This document shows positions 1 through 9,731 of a DNA stretch of 64,000 bases, in pieces. Under the pieces are notes generated by a model. It did not search any database. It saw only the letters and a list, made by a program, of their open reading frames with translations, and had not been told where the DNA came from. The stretch's first letter is position 1; each line of letters begins with the position of its first letter. A program made the position numbers and the translations under genes. The stretch comes from Paludisphaera soli (GTDB lineage: Bacteria; Planctomycetota; Planctomycetia; Isosphaerales; Isosphaeraceae), in contig NZ_JAALJI010000002.1 of assembly GCF_011064595.1 (NCBI RefSeq), forward strand, positions 372,001-436,000, in the 5' to 3' direction.

Positions 1-1
1 C

Positions 2-2671
2 GTCGACGGCCTGCTCGACCGCCTCCCCTCCGGCTACCGCACCCAGGCCGAGGACGCCGGCGCGATGCTGATGGAGTCCAGCCCCGACCGCGACCGGACG
101 ATCCGCGAACTGCAGGATCGGCTCGGCGTGGACGCCCCGGCCGGAGACGCCGCGCTCGACGGCCTCGCCGCCGACTTCCTGGCGCTGGGGATGGTTCGCT
201 GGATGGTCCGCGACCTGGCCTCGGCGATGGGACGGCCGGACGCGATCAACGAGGAAGCCCTGGCCCGCGAGGTCTTCGCCGCGGCCGACGCCTGGTCCGC
301 CGGCGACGCCGAGGCTGTCCCCGGCCGGCTCAAGGCGGCCTTCGAGATCCTGACCCAGGCCCGCGAGCACGTCTACTCGGTCGACGCCTACCTCGTGGAC
401 CTCTGCCTGCTCGACCCGGCCCTCCCCGCCGGGTCGATCGCCCGGGCGCTGGAGTCGAACGTCGCGATCACCTTCCTGGCCCAGGCCCAGGCGATCGAGG
501 CTCAGGCGAAGCTCGACCCCGAGGTCGTCCCGGCGCTCGGCCAGGCGATCACGGACGGCTGGGTCGACGTCATCGGCGGGACCTACGCCGAGGCCGAGGA
601 TCCCCTCCTGCCGATCGAGTCCACCCTCTGGCAGTTCCGTCGCGGCGGCGAGGTGTACCGCGAGTTCCTGGACGACCGCAACGTGGAGACCTACGCCCGC
701 CGCCGGTTCGGGCTCTGGCCCCAGGTCGCCCAGCTGGGCCGGCGGCACGGCTACCGCTTCGCCGTCCACTTCGCGCTCGACGGCGGCCGGTTCCCGGTGA
801 CTCGCGAGCCGAAGAAGCTCTGGGAAAGCCCCGAGGGCTCCAGCCTGGAATCCCTCTTCCGACTGCCGATCGCGGCCGACCGTCCCTCGCAGGGGCTGAT
901 GTTCCCCTGGAAGCTGGCCGCGACGATGCGCACCGACACCATCGCCACGCTGCCGCTCGTCCACTGGCCGTCGCCGACGGCCTCGTGGTATCAGGACCTC
1001 CGACGGGCGGCCAGGCTCTCGCCGGTCTTCGGCCGCTGGGCCACGGTGAACGACTACTTCCAGCTCACCGACCGCCCCTACGAGTCGTTCCGCCCCGAGC
1101 CCGACGCCTACGCCTCCCCCTATCTGGCCCAGGCCGTCGCCGCCCGCGACCCCGAGGCGATCACCCGGTTCCCCCGCCACCACCGCCTCCGCGCCCGGCT
1201 GGAGTCCGTCCACTGGCTGCGCTCCCTGGCGAGGGCCGTCGACGCCTCGCACCCCGACGCGGCCGTCATCGACCCGGACGCCGTCCAGGCCGAACTCTCG
1301 GCGATCGAGCAGGCCGAGGCCGCCATCGAGACGCGGCGATACGACGAGGCCGCGACGGCCCTTGACGGCCTCGAAGCGGAGTGGTCGGCCGCCCTGGGCA
1401 GGAGCATCGGCTTCGGGGCCGAGCCGAAGGCCGAGGCCCGTCGCGGCTACCTCGTCTTCAACCCGCTGGACGTGGCGCGCAAGGTCGCCGTGGTGTTGCC
1501 GGGGGCCTCGCCCGACCTGCGGCCCGAGGGCCCGCTGATCGCCGCGCAGCTCATCGACGAGGGGGTGGCGGCGGTCGTCGACCTGCCGGCCTTCGGCTTC
1601 GCCTGGATCCCCCGCGACACCGACCCGGAGCGGCCGGCGGCCGAACTGGGGAAGGTGTCGGCGAGCGGGAACGTGCTCAAGAACGAGACGCTGGAGGTCG
1701 AATTCGACCCGGAGTCCGGCGGCCTGCGGGGGATCCTGGCGATCGGCGAGCCGACGGCCCGCGTCGCCCAGCAGGTGGTGCTGACCGGCCTCGTCGGCAA
1801 CGACGGCCAGCCGGCCGCCTCGCGGATGAAGCGGCTGTCGTTCGAGGTCGAGTTCGCCGGGCCGGCCGTCGTGCAGGCGGTGGCCTCCTCGCACCTGCTC
1901 GACCCGAAGTCCGGCCAGCCCCTGGCCCGCGTGACCCAGCGCTGCCGACTCTGGACCGGCCGGCCGGTCGTCGAACTGGACGTGACCGTGAGCGACGTCG
2001 ACCCCTCGTGGGCCGCGACCACCGCCGGGTCCGACCCCTGGACGCGCCACCTCGCCTGCCGCTGGGCCTGGCCCGACGCCACGTCGACGCTCCGCCGCCT
2101 GGCCTTCCTCTCCCCCGAGACGACCGACGCCGAGCGGCCCGAGACGCCCGACGCGATCGACGTCTCCATGCGCCGGCAACGCACCGCGATGGTCTTCGGC
2201 GGCCTCCCCTACCACAAGCGGAACGGCGGCCGGATGCTCGACACCCTGCTCGTCGCCGGTTCGGAGACCGGCCGCGAGTTCAGCCTGGCCGTGGTGCTGG
2301 ATTCCGAGCACCCCCACCGGGCCGCCCAGGATTTCGTCACCCCCGCGATCGTCGTCGAGACCGACGCCGGCCCGCCGCCGCTGGGCGATCGCGGCTGGCT
2401 GATGCGCACCGACAGCCAGGCCGTCGCCGTCACCCACGTCGGCTTCCTGCACGAGACGTACGACGAGCGCGGATGGGGCCTCGACGTCCACCTCGTCGAG
2501 ACCGCCGGCTACCACGCCCGCTGCCGACTCCGGTTCTTCCGCAACCCCACCTGGGCCCGCCAGTACGACCTCCAGGGCGAGGCGATCGGCGACCTCTCCG
2601 TCGAGGGCGACGGCGTCTGGGTCGACCTCATGGCCGGCGAACTGTTCCGCCTGGTGATCGCCTTCGGCTGA
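2..2671 (+). CDS. GH38-like glycosidase (alpha-mannosidase family), 5' end outside window
   Basis: The reading frame is open from base 2, so the gene starts upstream of the window; the first in-window ATG at 65 is unlikely to be the start. The N-terminal part has the GH38 layout: a GWVDVIGGTY segment, then an EDPLLPIES segment in place of the usual E-x-D-x-N-x-P-x-G-E-S, then a FGLWPQ segment where the family has its D-x-F-G nucleophile loop. The C-terminal half has GH38C-type beta-sandwich signatures: RGYLVFNPL near 1440, and LKNETLEVEFDPESGGLRG near 1677-1737. The aspartate two residues before F-G (the retaining nucleophile in GH38) is replaced by arginine (RRRFG, near 697-711), so catalysis by the canonical route is doubtful. 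It is followed by a short repeat (see 2691). Confidence 0.65.
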   Translation, partial: VDGLLDRLPSGYRTQAEDAGAMLMESSPDRDRTIRELQDRLGVDAPAGDAALDGLAADFLALGMVRWMVRDLASAMGRPDAINEEALAREVFAAADAWSAGDAEAVPGRLKAAFEILTQAREHVYSVDAYLVDLCLLDPALPAGSIARALESNVAITFLAQAQAIEAQAKLDPEVVPALGQAITDGWVDVIGGTYAEAEDPLLPIESTLWQFRRGGEVYREFLDDRNVETYARRRFGLWPQVAQLGRRHGYRFAVHFALDGGRFPVTREPKKLWESPEGSSLESLFRLPIAADRPSQGLMFPWKLAATMRTDTIATLPLVHWPSPTASWYQDLRRAARLSPVFGRWATVNDYFQLTDRPYESFRPEPDAYASPYLAQAVAARDPEAITRFPRHHRLRARLESVHWLRSLARAVDASHPDAAVIDPDAVQAELSAIEQAEAAIETRRYDEAATALDGLEAEWSAALGRSIGFGAEPKAEARRGYLVFNPLDVARKVAVVLPGASPDLRPEGPLIAAQLIDEGVAAVVDLPAFGFAWIPRDTDPERPAAELGKVSASGNVLKNETLEVEFDPESGGLRGILAIGEPTARVAQQVVLTGLVGNDGQPAASRMKRLSFEVEFAGPAVVQAVASSHLLDPKSGQPLARVTQRCRLWTGRPVVELDVTVSDVDPSWAATTAGSDPWTRHLACRWAWPDATSTLRRLAFLSPETTDAERPETPDAIDVSMRRQRTAMVFGGLPYHKRNGGRMLDTLLVAGSETGREFSLAVVLDSEHPHRAAQDFVTPAIVVETDAGPPPLGDRGWLMRTDSQAVAVTHVGFLHETYDERGWGLDVHLVETAGYHARCRLRFFRNPTWARQYDLQGEAIGDLSVEGDGVWVDLMAGELFRLVIAFG

Positions 2672-2690
2672 CATCGCCGCCCTCCGGCAA

Positions 2691-2795
2691 TTGGCTTCGA
2701 TTGGGTTCGTTCGCGCGCCGATTTTTCTACCCAAGTCGTTACATCACAATATTTTAACCGCGTAGAAGAATTGGCTTCGTTCGGCGCGTTTTCGA
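2691..2795 (+). repeat. Intergenic TTGGGTTCGTTC repeat, copy 1
   Basis: Starts about 20-28 bases after the stop codon of the glycosidase gene. It holds a TTGGGTTCGTTC unit (2701-2712), an ACCCAAGTCG segment (2729-2738), an A/T-rich centre unusual for this genome (2739-2757), and a second TTGGCTTCGTTCGGCGCG unit (2771-2788). The same arrangement lies at 45771-45888 on the other strand, also in sense orientation just after a stop codon. Only these two copies were found by eye. The rest of the gap to 2928 shows nothing recognisable. Confidence 0.6.
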
Positions 2796-2928
2796 TGTCT
2801 CCGTCGGCCCGATCCGCCCGCACCGCCAGGCGTTGCGCCAGGCTCCGCGCGCAGTAACCCCTGGGTAGACGATGGTCGACGTTCGCGGATTGGGAAACGG
2901 CGTCGCCGGATTTCCGGTCTAATCGCCG

Positions 2929-3327
2929 TCAGGCTCGCGAGTCCGGCCAGGCTTGGCCCGGCGGCCCGGTCGATCGATGGTCTTCCGCGCCTAGTTCCAG
3001 CCAGGGGCCGAAGAACCGCCGCCCGTATCGCGACCCGCATCCCGGGCATCGGTGGACGGCCGAAGGTAGAGGGAAGGAAAGCACCACCTGCGAGCAGGTC
3101 AGCCGCCACTTCCCACAGGCCGGGCAGAGGGGCCCTCGGATCGTGAGGTGAGAGTAGGGCACGACCAAGACGAGGACCCAGACGGCCGCCAGCAGGAAGG
3201 CGAAGGCGGGGATAAGCAGGGAAGCGAGGGCGATGTTGTCAAACGGCGAAACGACGGCCGCCACCGTCGCGGCGACAATGTAGATGACGACCATCAGGCA
3301 TCCGATCCGGAATCGTCCCCGTCGCAT
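2929..3327 (-). CDS. Small membrane protein with C-terminal zinc ribbon
   Basis: 132 residues. Two hydrophobic helices at about residues 9-27 and 33-57 are followed by a soluble domain with two Cys-x-x-Cys knuckles, CPACG near residue 68 and CPGCG near 94, as expected for a zinc ribbon. The tail after about residue 110 is polar. It stands alone, convergent with the glycosidase and divergent from the macroglobulin gene. I do not recognise a named family. The hydrophobic pattern and paired knuckles make chance unlikely. Confidence 0.7.
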   Translation of the reverse strand: MRRGRFRIGCLMVVIYIVAATVAAVVSPFDNIALASLLIPAFAFLLAAVWVLVLVVPYSHLTIRGPLCPACGKWRLTCSQVVLSFPLPSAVHRCPGCGSRYGRRFFGPWLELGAEDHRSTGPPGQAWPDSRA

Positions 3328-3536
3328 ATCATCGCCCCGCTTGATTTCGCCACTTCAGTCCAGGGGCCGATGGGTCTTCGCCGGCCGCCCGAAAGGATCG
3401 GCCAGAGACCGTCGAATCAATCGGCGTCCTCCCGATTCGACCCTAAGAAACGCCGGGCTGGATCGTCTATGATAGAGGTGACCTGTCCGGCAAGGAACGC
3501 CGGCCCCGAATCCCGTCCGTCTCGCGCGAGGCCGTC

Positions 3537-6500
3537 ATGAAAATGTTCACCTTCGCTCTGCTCGCCGCCGCGGCGTCCCTGGTCGTGCTCGGAGGCGCGG
3601 TCGTCGGTCTCTCCGGCGCGGAGCCGCCGAAGGCCCGGACCAAGGCCGAGGCGGACGCCCTGATGCAGCAGGGCAACTTCAAGGACGCCTACGACGTCTA
3701 CCGGGCGTTGACGCAGGCCCCCGGGACCGACCCCGCCGAGGTCGAGGAGTCCCTCAAGCGGGGCCTCCTCTGCCTGGCCCGGCTCGGGCGGCCGGACGAG
3801 TCGGACGAGTTCCTGGAGTCGGCACTCGCCGCGCGGAAGGACGACGCCCGGACGGCGGTCGCCGTGGCGACGTGCTACCTGGACTCGGTCACCCACCAGG
3901 GGTTCGTCGTCGCGGGCGAGTTCTCGCGCGGTCGCCAGCGTGGGCAGGACGGCCGCTACGTCGACGCCACCGAGCGCGATCGCGTGCGGGCCCTCCAGCT
4001 CCTGACCGGGTCGATCGAGGCGATGAAGGCCGAACCGGACCGCCCCCGCGCCGGTCGCTTCTTCCAGACCCTGGCCCGCGCCCTGGCCTTCGGCCGATAC
4101 CCCGGCGCGGCCTGGCGGTTCCAGAGCCTGACGGCGATCGACGACCTGCCCGACTTCGACGAAAGCTTCGGAATGATGATGGGAGGCTGGGGCGGATCGC
4201 CGACCGGCGCCCCCGTGGACGCCGAGGGCTCGCCCGTCTATTACCGCGTCCCAGAGAGTTTCGACAAGGCGGCCAACGACGGCGAGCGCTGGCGATGGGC
4301 CCTCGCCCAGTCGGTCGAGGCCGATGCGGATCTGCTGAACACGGCCCGCATGACCCTCGGCGATTTCGCGCTGAGCCAGTTCGGCCCCCAGACACTGGGC
4401 GGCGGCGTCCAGCCGTTCGTCGACGAGGACGGCGACGGCCAGCCCGACGGCCCGACCACCAGCATCTACGCGCTGGAGACCCTCAAGGACGACGAGACCG
4501 TCGCCCGGCTGGCCTCGGGCGTCAAGCGGTTCACGCTCCCCGACGAGTTCAATCCGATCAAGATCTATCAATCGATCCTCGACGACCCGAAGACCGGCAA
4601 GGCCCAGGACGCCACCATCGCCCTCGCCGGGCTGTTCCAGAACCGCCGGCAGTTCGTCCGCGCGGCCGAGTACTGGAAGCTCGCCAAGACCAAGTACGGC
4701 GACCCCGACGGCGTCTACCAGCGGAACATCGACCAGATCGAGGCCCCCTGGGGCCGGTTCGAGCCCGCCTCGACGCACGTCGCCGGCCGGGGCGCGACGG
4801 TCGACTTCTCGTTCCGCAACGGCCGCAAGGTCCGGTTCGAGGCCCACCGCCTCCTCGTCGACAAGCTGCTGAACGACGTGAAGGCGTACATCAAGGGCCG
4901 TCCGGAGCAGGTCGACTGGCAGCGGATCGACGTGAACGAAATCGGCGCCCGGATCGTTTCGCTGAACCAGCGGCAGTATCAGGGCGAGTCCGTCGCCCGC
5001 TGGGAACTGGACCTCGACCCGCCGGCCGACCACTTCGACCGCCGGATCGCCGTCACCACCCCGCTCCAGAAGGCCGGGGCCTACCTGGTCACCGCGCAGA
5101 TGGAGGGGGGCAACGTCGGCCGGATCGTGGCCTGGATCGACGACACGGTGCTCGTCCGCAAGCCGATGGGGAACAGCTCGTTCTACTACGCGGCCGACGC
5201 CCTCACCGGCGCGCCGGTCGCCGGCGCGAACCTGGAGCTGTTCGGCTGGCGGATGCGGCAGATCGACGGCGGCCGGCGGTTTCAGGTCGACGTGAAGCAG
5301 GAAGCCCACCGGGCCGACGCCAAGGGGCAGGTCGTCGCCCCCCTCGCCCCGCCCGACCAGGACGGCGGGATGTACCAGTGGCTCTCCACCGCCCGCACCG
5401 CCGAGGGCCGGCTCGCCTACCTGGGCTTCAATCCCATCTGGCCCCTCGATCGAACCGAGGAGGTCTACGACCAGGTCCGCGTCTTCACCGTCACCGACCG
5501 CCCGGTCTACCGGCCGGGGGGCCCGGTGAAGTTCAAGTTCTGGGTCGCGCGGTCGCGATACGACCGGCCGGGCCCCTCCGAGTTCGCCGACCGCGACTTC
5601 AACGTCGAGATCAACAACCCCAAGGGCGAGAAGGTCTTCACGAAAACCCTCCGCGCCGACGCCTTCGGCGGCCTGGCCGGCGAGTACGAGCTGCCTTCCG
5701 ACGCCGCCCTGGGGATGTACTACCTGAACGTCGTCAACCAGGGCGGCGGGTCGTTCCGGGTCGAGGAGTACAAGAAGCCCGAGTTCGAGGTGAAGGTCGA
5801 GGCCCCCGACAAGCCCGTCGCGCTGGGGGAGAAGGTCAAGGCCACGATCCAGGCCGACTACTACTTCGGCGGCCCCGTCACGCAGGGGACGGTCAAGTAC
5901 AAGATCACGCGAAAGTACGCCGACGACCGCTGGTTCCCGGTCATGCGATGGGACTGGCTGTACGGATCGGGCTACTGGTGGTTCGCCGGCGATTACGCGT
6001 GGTATCCCGGCTGGAACGCCTGGGGGACGCGGGCGCCGGAGCCCTGGTGGTGGCACCGCCCCGAAGGCCCGCCCGAGGTCGTCGCCGACGCCGAGGTCCC
6101 CATCGGGCCCGACGGCAAAGTGGAAATCGAGATCGACACCGCGTTCGCCAAGGCCGCCCACCCCGACCGCGACCACAAGTACGAGGTCGAGGCCCAGGTG
6201 ACCGACGCGTCGCGGCGGACGATCGTCGGCAACGGCGACGTGCTCGTCGCCCGCAAGCCGTTCACCGTCTACACCTGGCTCGACCGCGGCCACTACCGCG
6301 CCGGCGACACCATCCAGGCCGAGGTCCGCGCCCAGACGCTCGATCGCAAGCCGGTCGTCGGCGAGGGGACGCTCAAGCTCCTGAAGGTGACCTACGAGGC
6401 CGACGGCAAGCCGGTGGAGACTCCCCTGGAAAGCTGGCCCTTGAAGCTCGACGCCGACGGCCGAGGCTCGCAGTCCATCAAGGCGGCCGAGCCGGGCCAG

Positions 6501-9500
6501 TATCGGATCTCGGCCACGGTGGACGACGGCCAGGGCCACACGATCGAGGGGGGTTACCTGCTGACGGTCGCCGGACAGGGCTTCAACGGGGCGAGCTTCC
6601 GGTTCGACGACCTGGAGATCATCCCGGACAGGAAGGACTACAAGCCCGGCGAGAAGGTCCGCCTGCTCATCAACACCAATCGCGCGAACTCCACCGTCCT
6701 GCTGTTCGTCCGGCCGACGAACGGGGTGTATCCCGCCCCGTCGACGTTCCAGATGCGCGGGAAGACCGAGACCGTCGAGATCGACGTCGCGGCGGCCGAC
6801 ATGCCCAACCTGTTCCTCGAAGCGATGACGATCTCCAACGGCCAGGTCCACGACCAGGCCCGCGAGATCGCCGTGCCGCCGGAATCGCGGGTGGTGGACG
6901 TGGAGGTGAAGCCTTCGCAGGAGACGTACAAGCCGGGCGAGAAGGCGAAGCTCGCGCTCAAGCTCACCGGCCCGGACGGCAAGCCGTTCGTCGGCTCGAC
7001 CGTGCTGACCGTCTACGACAAGGCCGTCGAGTACATCTCGGGCGGCTCGAACGTCGAACCCATCAAGGACGTCTTCTGGAAGTGGAAGCGGTCGCACGAC
7101 CCCCAGGCCGATTCGAGCCTCTCCCGGCGGTTCTTCAACCTGTTGAAGGAGAAGGAGACGCCGATGGCCGACCTCGGCGTCTTCGGCGGCGGTATGGCCC
7201 CCGGCGGCATGCGGTTCCGAGGGATGGCCGGCGGCATGGGGGGCATGGGCGGGGCGATGCTCGGCATGGCCCCCGCCGCGCCGATGGCGATGGCCGCCCC
7301 CGCCCCCGAAGCCGGCCCCATGATGATGCGGGGCGAGATGGCCATGGATGGGGCCGAGTTCAAAAGCATGGAGAAGGGCAAGGTCGGCGATCGGACGGTG
7401 ATGGACTTCGACGCCGGCGACGGCCCCCAGGCCGGGCCGGCGCCCGCCGTACGCACCAACTTCGCCGACACCGCCTTCTGGTCCGCCGCGGTCGAGACGA
7501 AGGCCGACGGCACGGCCGACCTGGAATTCCCGCTCCCCGACAGCCTGACGACCTGGAAGACCCGCGCCTGGACGATGGGCCTGGGGACCCGCGTGGGCCA
7601 GGCCGAGGCCGAGTTCACGACCTCCAAGGACCTGCTCGTCCGGCTCCAGGCCCCGCGCTTCTTCGTCCAGAAGGACGAGGTCGTGCTGTCGGCCGTCGTC
7701 CACAGCAAGCTCAAGGAGGCGAAGTCGGTCCAGGTCGTCCTGGAGCTGGACGGGAGCGTCCTGGAGCCGATGACGGAGAGCTCGAAGACCATCGAGCTGG
7801 CCGCCGGCGGCGAGGCCCGCGTCGACTGGACGGTGAAGGTCGCGCACGAGGGCCAGGCCGTCGTCCGCATGAAGGCCCTGGCGGATAGCGATTCGGACGC
7901 CGCCCAGATGACCTTCCCGGCCTACGTCCACGGCATGCTCAAGATGGAGGCCGTCGCCGGAGCCATGCGGCCCGACGACACCGAGGCCAAGGTGACCATC
8001 AACGTCCCCGCCGAGCGCCGGCCGGAGCAGACCCGGCTCGAAGTCCGGTATTCGCCGACCCTCGCCGGGGCGCTGGTGGACGCCCTCCCCTACCTCGCCG
8101 ACTACCCCTACGGTTGCACCGAGCAGACCCTCAACCGGTTCCTCCCCACGGTCATCACCCAGCGGACGCTGATCGACATGGGAGTCGACCTGAAGGCGAT
8201 CCAGGCCGCGCACACGAACCTCAACGCCCAGGAACTCGGTCCCAACCGGCCGCGATTCCAGGGGCCGGCGCAGCCGAAGAAGAACCCGGTCTTCGACATG
8301 GACGAGGTCGTCAAGATGTCCCGCGCGGGGCTCGACCGCCTGGCCGAGATGCAGCTCTCCGACGGCGGCTGGGGCTGGTTCTCGGGCTATGGCGAGCGGT
8401 CGTACGCCCACACCACGGCGCAGGTCGTCCACGGCCTCCAGATCGCCCGGAGGAACGACCTGGCCTTGCCCGAAGGCATGCTCGAACGGGGCGTCGCCTG
8501 GCTCACCAATCATCAGGCCGAGCAGGTGAGCCTGCTCAAGAACGGGCTCACGGAGACCAAGCCCTACAAGAAGGCGGCCGACGACCTCGACGCCCTGGTC
8601 TTCCTGGTCCTGGCCGACGCCGACGTCCGCACGCCCGGCATGATCGACTTCCTGGAGCGCGACCGCCCCGGCCTCTCGGTCTACGGCAAGTGCCTCTACG
8701 GCCTGGCCCTGCACAAGTTCGGCGAGGCCGACAAGCTGGCCAAGGTGCTCCAGAACGTCGCCCAGTTCGTCGTCGAGGACGAGGAGAACCAGACCGCCTG
8801 GCTGAAGCTCCCCAACGAGGGCTCCTGGTGGTACTGGTACGGCAGCGAGACCGAGACCGACGCCTTCTATCTCAAGCTCCTCGCCCGGACCGATCCCAAG
8901 GGCCGGCTGGCCTCGCGGCTGGTCAAGTACATCCTCAACAACCGCGAACACGGCGCGTACTGGAAGTCCACCCGCGACACCGCGTACAACGTCGAGGCCC
9001 TGTCCGAGTACCTCAAGGCCAGCGGCGAGGACAAGCCGAACCTGTCGGTCGCCATCGCCGTCGACGGCCAGGTCCGCAAGGAGGTGACCATCACGCCGGC
9101 GAACCTGTTCGGCTTCGACGCGTCCCTCGTCCTCGAAGGGGCGGAGCTGGACTCGGGCGAGCACGCGATCACCTTCACCAAGAAGGGATCGGGGCCGCTT
9201 TACTTCAACACCTACCTGACCAACTTCACGCTCGAAGACCCCATCGCCCGCGCCGGGCTGGAGGTGAAGGTGAACCGCCAGGCCTACCGCCTGATCCGCG
9301 ACGACAAGCAGGTCGACGTGGCCGGCGGCCGGGGCCAGGCGGTCTCGCAGCGCGTCGAGAAGTACCGCCGCGAGCCCCTCGCCGACGGCGCGACCCTCAA
9401 GAGCGGCGAGCTGGTCGAGGTGGAGCTGGAGATCGACAGCAAGAACGACTACGAGTACCTCGTCTTCGAGGACTTCAAGGCCGCCGGCTTCGAGCCCGTC

Positions 9501-9731
9501 GAGGTCCGCAGCGGCTACAACGGCAACGACATGGGGGCCTACGTCGAGTACCGCGACGAGCGCGTCGCGTTCCTCGTCCCCCGCCTCTCGCGCGGCAGGC
9601 ACAGCGTCGCCTACCGCCTCCGCGCCGAGATCCCCGGCAAGTTCCACGCCCTCCCCGCCCGCGGCGAGGCCATGTACGCACCCGAGCTGAAGGGGAACTC
9701 GGACGAGATCCGGCTGGAGGTGGTGGATTGA
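3537..9731 (+). CDS. Bacterial alpha-2-macroglobulin family protein with thioester
   Basis: 2,064 residues, starting with a clear signal peptide (MKMFTFALLAAAASLVVLGG), so it acts outside the cytoplasmic membrane, presumably as a protease trap. Order: a helical, TPR-like N-terminal region (about 35-400), a series of macroglobulin-type beta domains (about 550-1200), a Met/Gly/Ala-rich linker (about 1210-1280) where other macroglobulins carry the bait region, the A2M domain (FWSAAVETKADG... from about 1312), a thioester site C1527-T-E-Q1530 within YPYGCTEQT, then the alpha/alpha toroid with WGWFSGYG, and C-terminal beta domains. The C-x-E-Q motif is intact, so a functional thioester is expected. 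An aromatic-rich stretch (about 797-841, many Trp/Tyr) sits inside one beta domain. There is no nearby pbpC, the frequent partner in proteobacteria. The stop codon overlaps the next start (TGATG). Confidence 0.92.
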   Translation: MKMFTFALLAAAASLVVLGGAVVGLSGAEPPKARTKAEADALMQQGNFKDAYDVYRALTQAPGTDPAEVEESLKRGLLCLARLGRPDESDEFLESALAARKDDARTAVAVATCYLDSVTHQGFVVAGEFSRGRQRGQDGRYVDATERDRVRALQLLTGSIEAMKAEPDRPRAGRFFQTLARALAFGRYPGAAWRFQSLTAIDDLPDFDESFGMMMGGWGGSPTGAPVDAEGSPVYYRVPESFDKAANDGERWRWALAQSVEADADLLNTARMTLGDFALSQFGPQTLGGGVQPFVDEDGDGQPDGPTTSIYALETLKDDETVARLASGVKRFTLPDEFNPIKIYQSILDDPKTGKAQDATIALAGLFQNRRQFVRAAEYWKLAKTKYGDPDGVYQRNIDQIEAPWGRFEPASTHVAGRGATVDFSFRNGRKVRFEAHRLLVDKLLNDVKAYIKGRPEQVDWQRIDVNEIGARIVSLNQRQYQGESVARWELDLDPPADHFDRRIAVTTPLQKAGAYLVTAQMEGGNVGRIVAWIDDTVLVRKPMGNSSFYYAADALTGAPVAGANLELFGWRMRQIDGGRRFQVDVKQEAHRADAKGQVVAPLAPPDQDGGMYQWLSTARTAEGRLAYLGFNPIWPLDRTEEVYDQVRVFTVTDRPVYRPGGPVKFKFWVARSRYDRPGPSEFADRDFNVEINNPKGEKVFTKTLRADAFGGLAGEYELPSDAALGMYYLNVVNQGGGSFRVEEYKKPEFEVKVEAPDKPVALGEKVKATIQADYYFGGPVTQGTVKYKITRKYADDRWFPVMRWDWLYGSGYWWFAGDYAWYPGWNAWGTRAPEPWWWHRPEGPPEVVADAEVPIGPDGKVEIEIDTAFAKAAHPDRDHKYEVEAQVTDASRRTIVGNGDVLVARKPFTVYTWLDRGHYRAGDTIQAEVRAQTLDRKPVVGEGTLKLLKVTYEADGKPVETPLESWPLKLDADGRGSQSIKAAEPGQYRISATVDDGQGHTIEGGYLLTVAGQGFNGASFRFDDLEIIPDRKDYKPGEKVRLLINTNRANSTVLLFVRPTNGVYPAPSTFQMRGKTETVEIDVAAADMPNLFLEAMTISNGQVHDQAREIAVPPESRVVDVEVKPSQETYKPGEKAKLALKLTGPDGKPFVGSTVLTVYDKAVEYISGGSNVEPIKDVFWKWKRSHDPQADSSLSRRFFNLLKEKETPMADLGVFGGGMAPGGMRFRGMAGGMGGMGGAMLGMAPAAPMAMAAPAPEAGPMMMRGEMAMDGAEFKSMEKGKVGDRTVMDFDAGDGPQAGPAPAVRTNFADTAFWSAAVETKADGTADLEFPLPDSLTTWKTRAWTMGLGTRVGQAEAEFTTSKDLLVRLQAPRFFVQKDEVVLSAVVHSKLKEAKSVQVVLELDGSVLEPMTESSKTIELAAGGEARVDWTVKVAHEGQAVVRMKALADSDSDAAQMTFPAYVHGMLKMEAVAGAMRPDDTEAKVTINVPAERRPEQTRLEVRYSPTLAGALVDALPYLADYPYGCTEQTLNRFLPTVITQRTLIDMGVDLKAIQAAHTNLNAQELGPNRPRFQGPAQPKKNPVFDMDEVVKMSRAGLDRLAEMQLSDGGWGWFSGYGERSYAHTTAQVVHGLQIARRNDLALPEGMLERGVAWLTNHQAEQVSLLKNGLTETKPYKKAADDLDALVFLVLADADVRTPGMIDFLERDRPGLSVYGKCLYGLALHKFGEADKLAKVLQNVAQFVVEDEENQTAWLKLPNEGSWWYWYGSETETDAFYLKLLARTDPKGRLASRLVKYILNNREHGAYWKSTRDTAYNVEALSEYLKASGEDKPNLSVAIAVDGQVRKEVTITPANLFGFDASLVLEGAELDSGEHAITFTKKGSGPLYFNTYLTNFTLEDPIARAGLEVKVNRQAYRLIRDDKQVDVAGGRGQAVSQRVEKYRREPLADGATLKSGELVEVELEIDSKNDYEYLVFEDFKAAGFEPVEVRSGYNGNDMGAYVEYRDERVAFLVPRLSRGRHSVAYRLRAEIPGKFHALPARGEAMYAPELKGNSDEIRLEVVD

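Noticed and set aside
3417-9647. A 2,076-residue minus-strand open frame opposite the macroglobulin gene
   Set aside because: It is the antisense shadow of a strongly codon-biased high-GC gene: Val/Leu/Gly/Asp/Arg-rich with no domain. The plus-strand frame has clear macroglobulin signatures.
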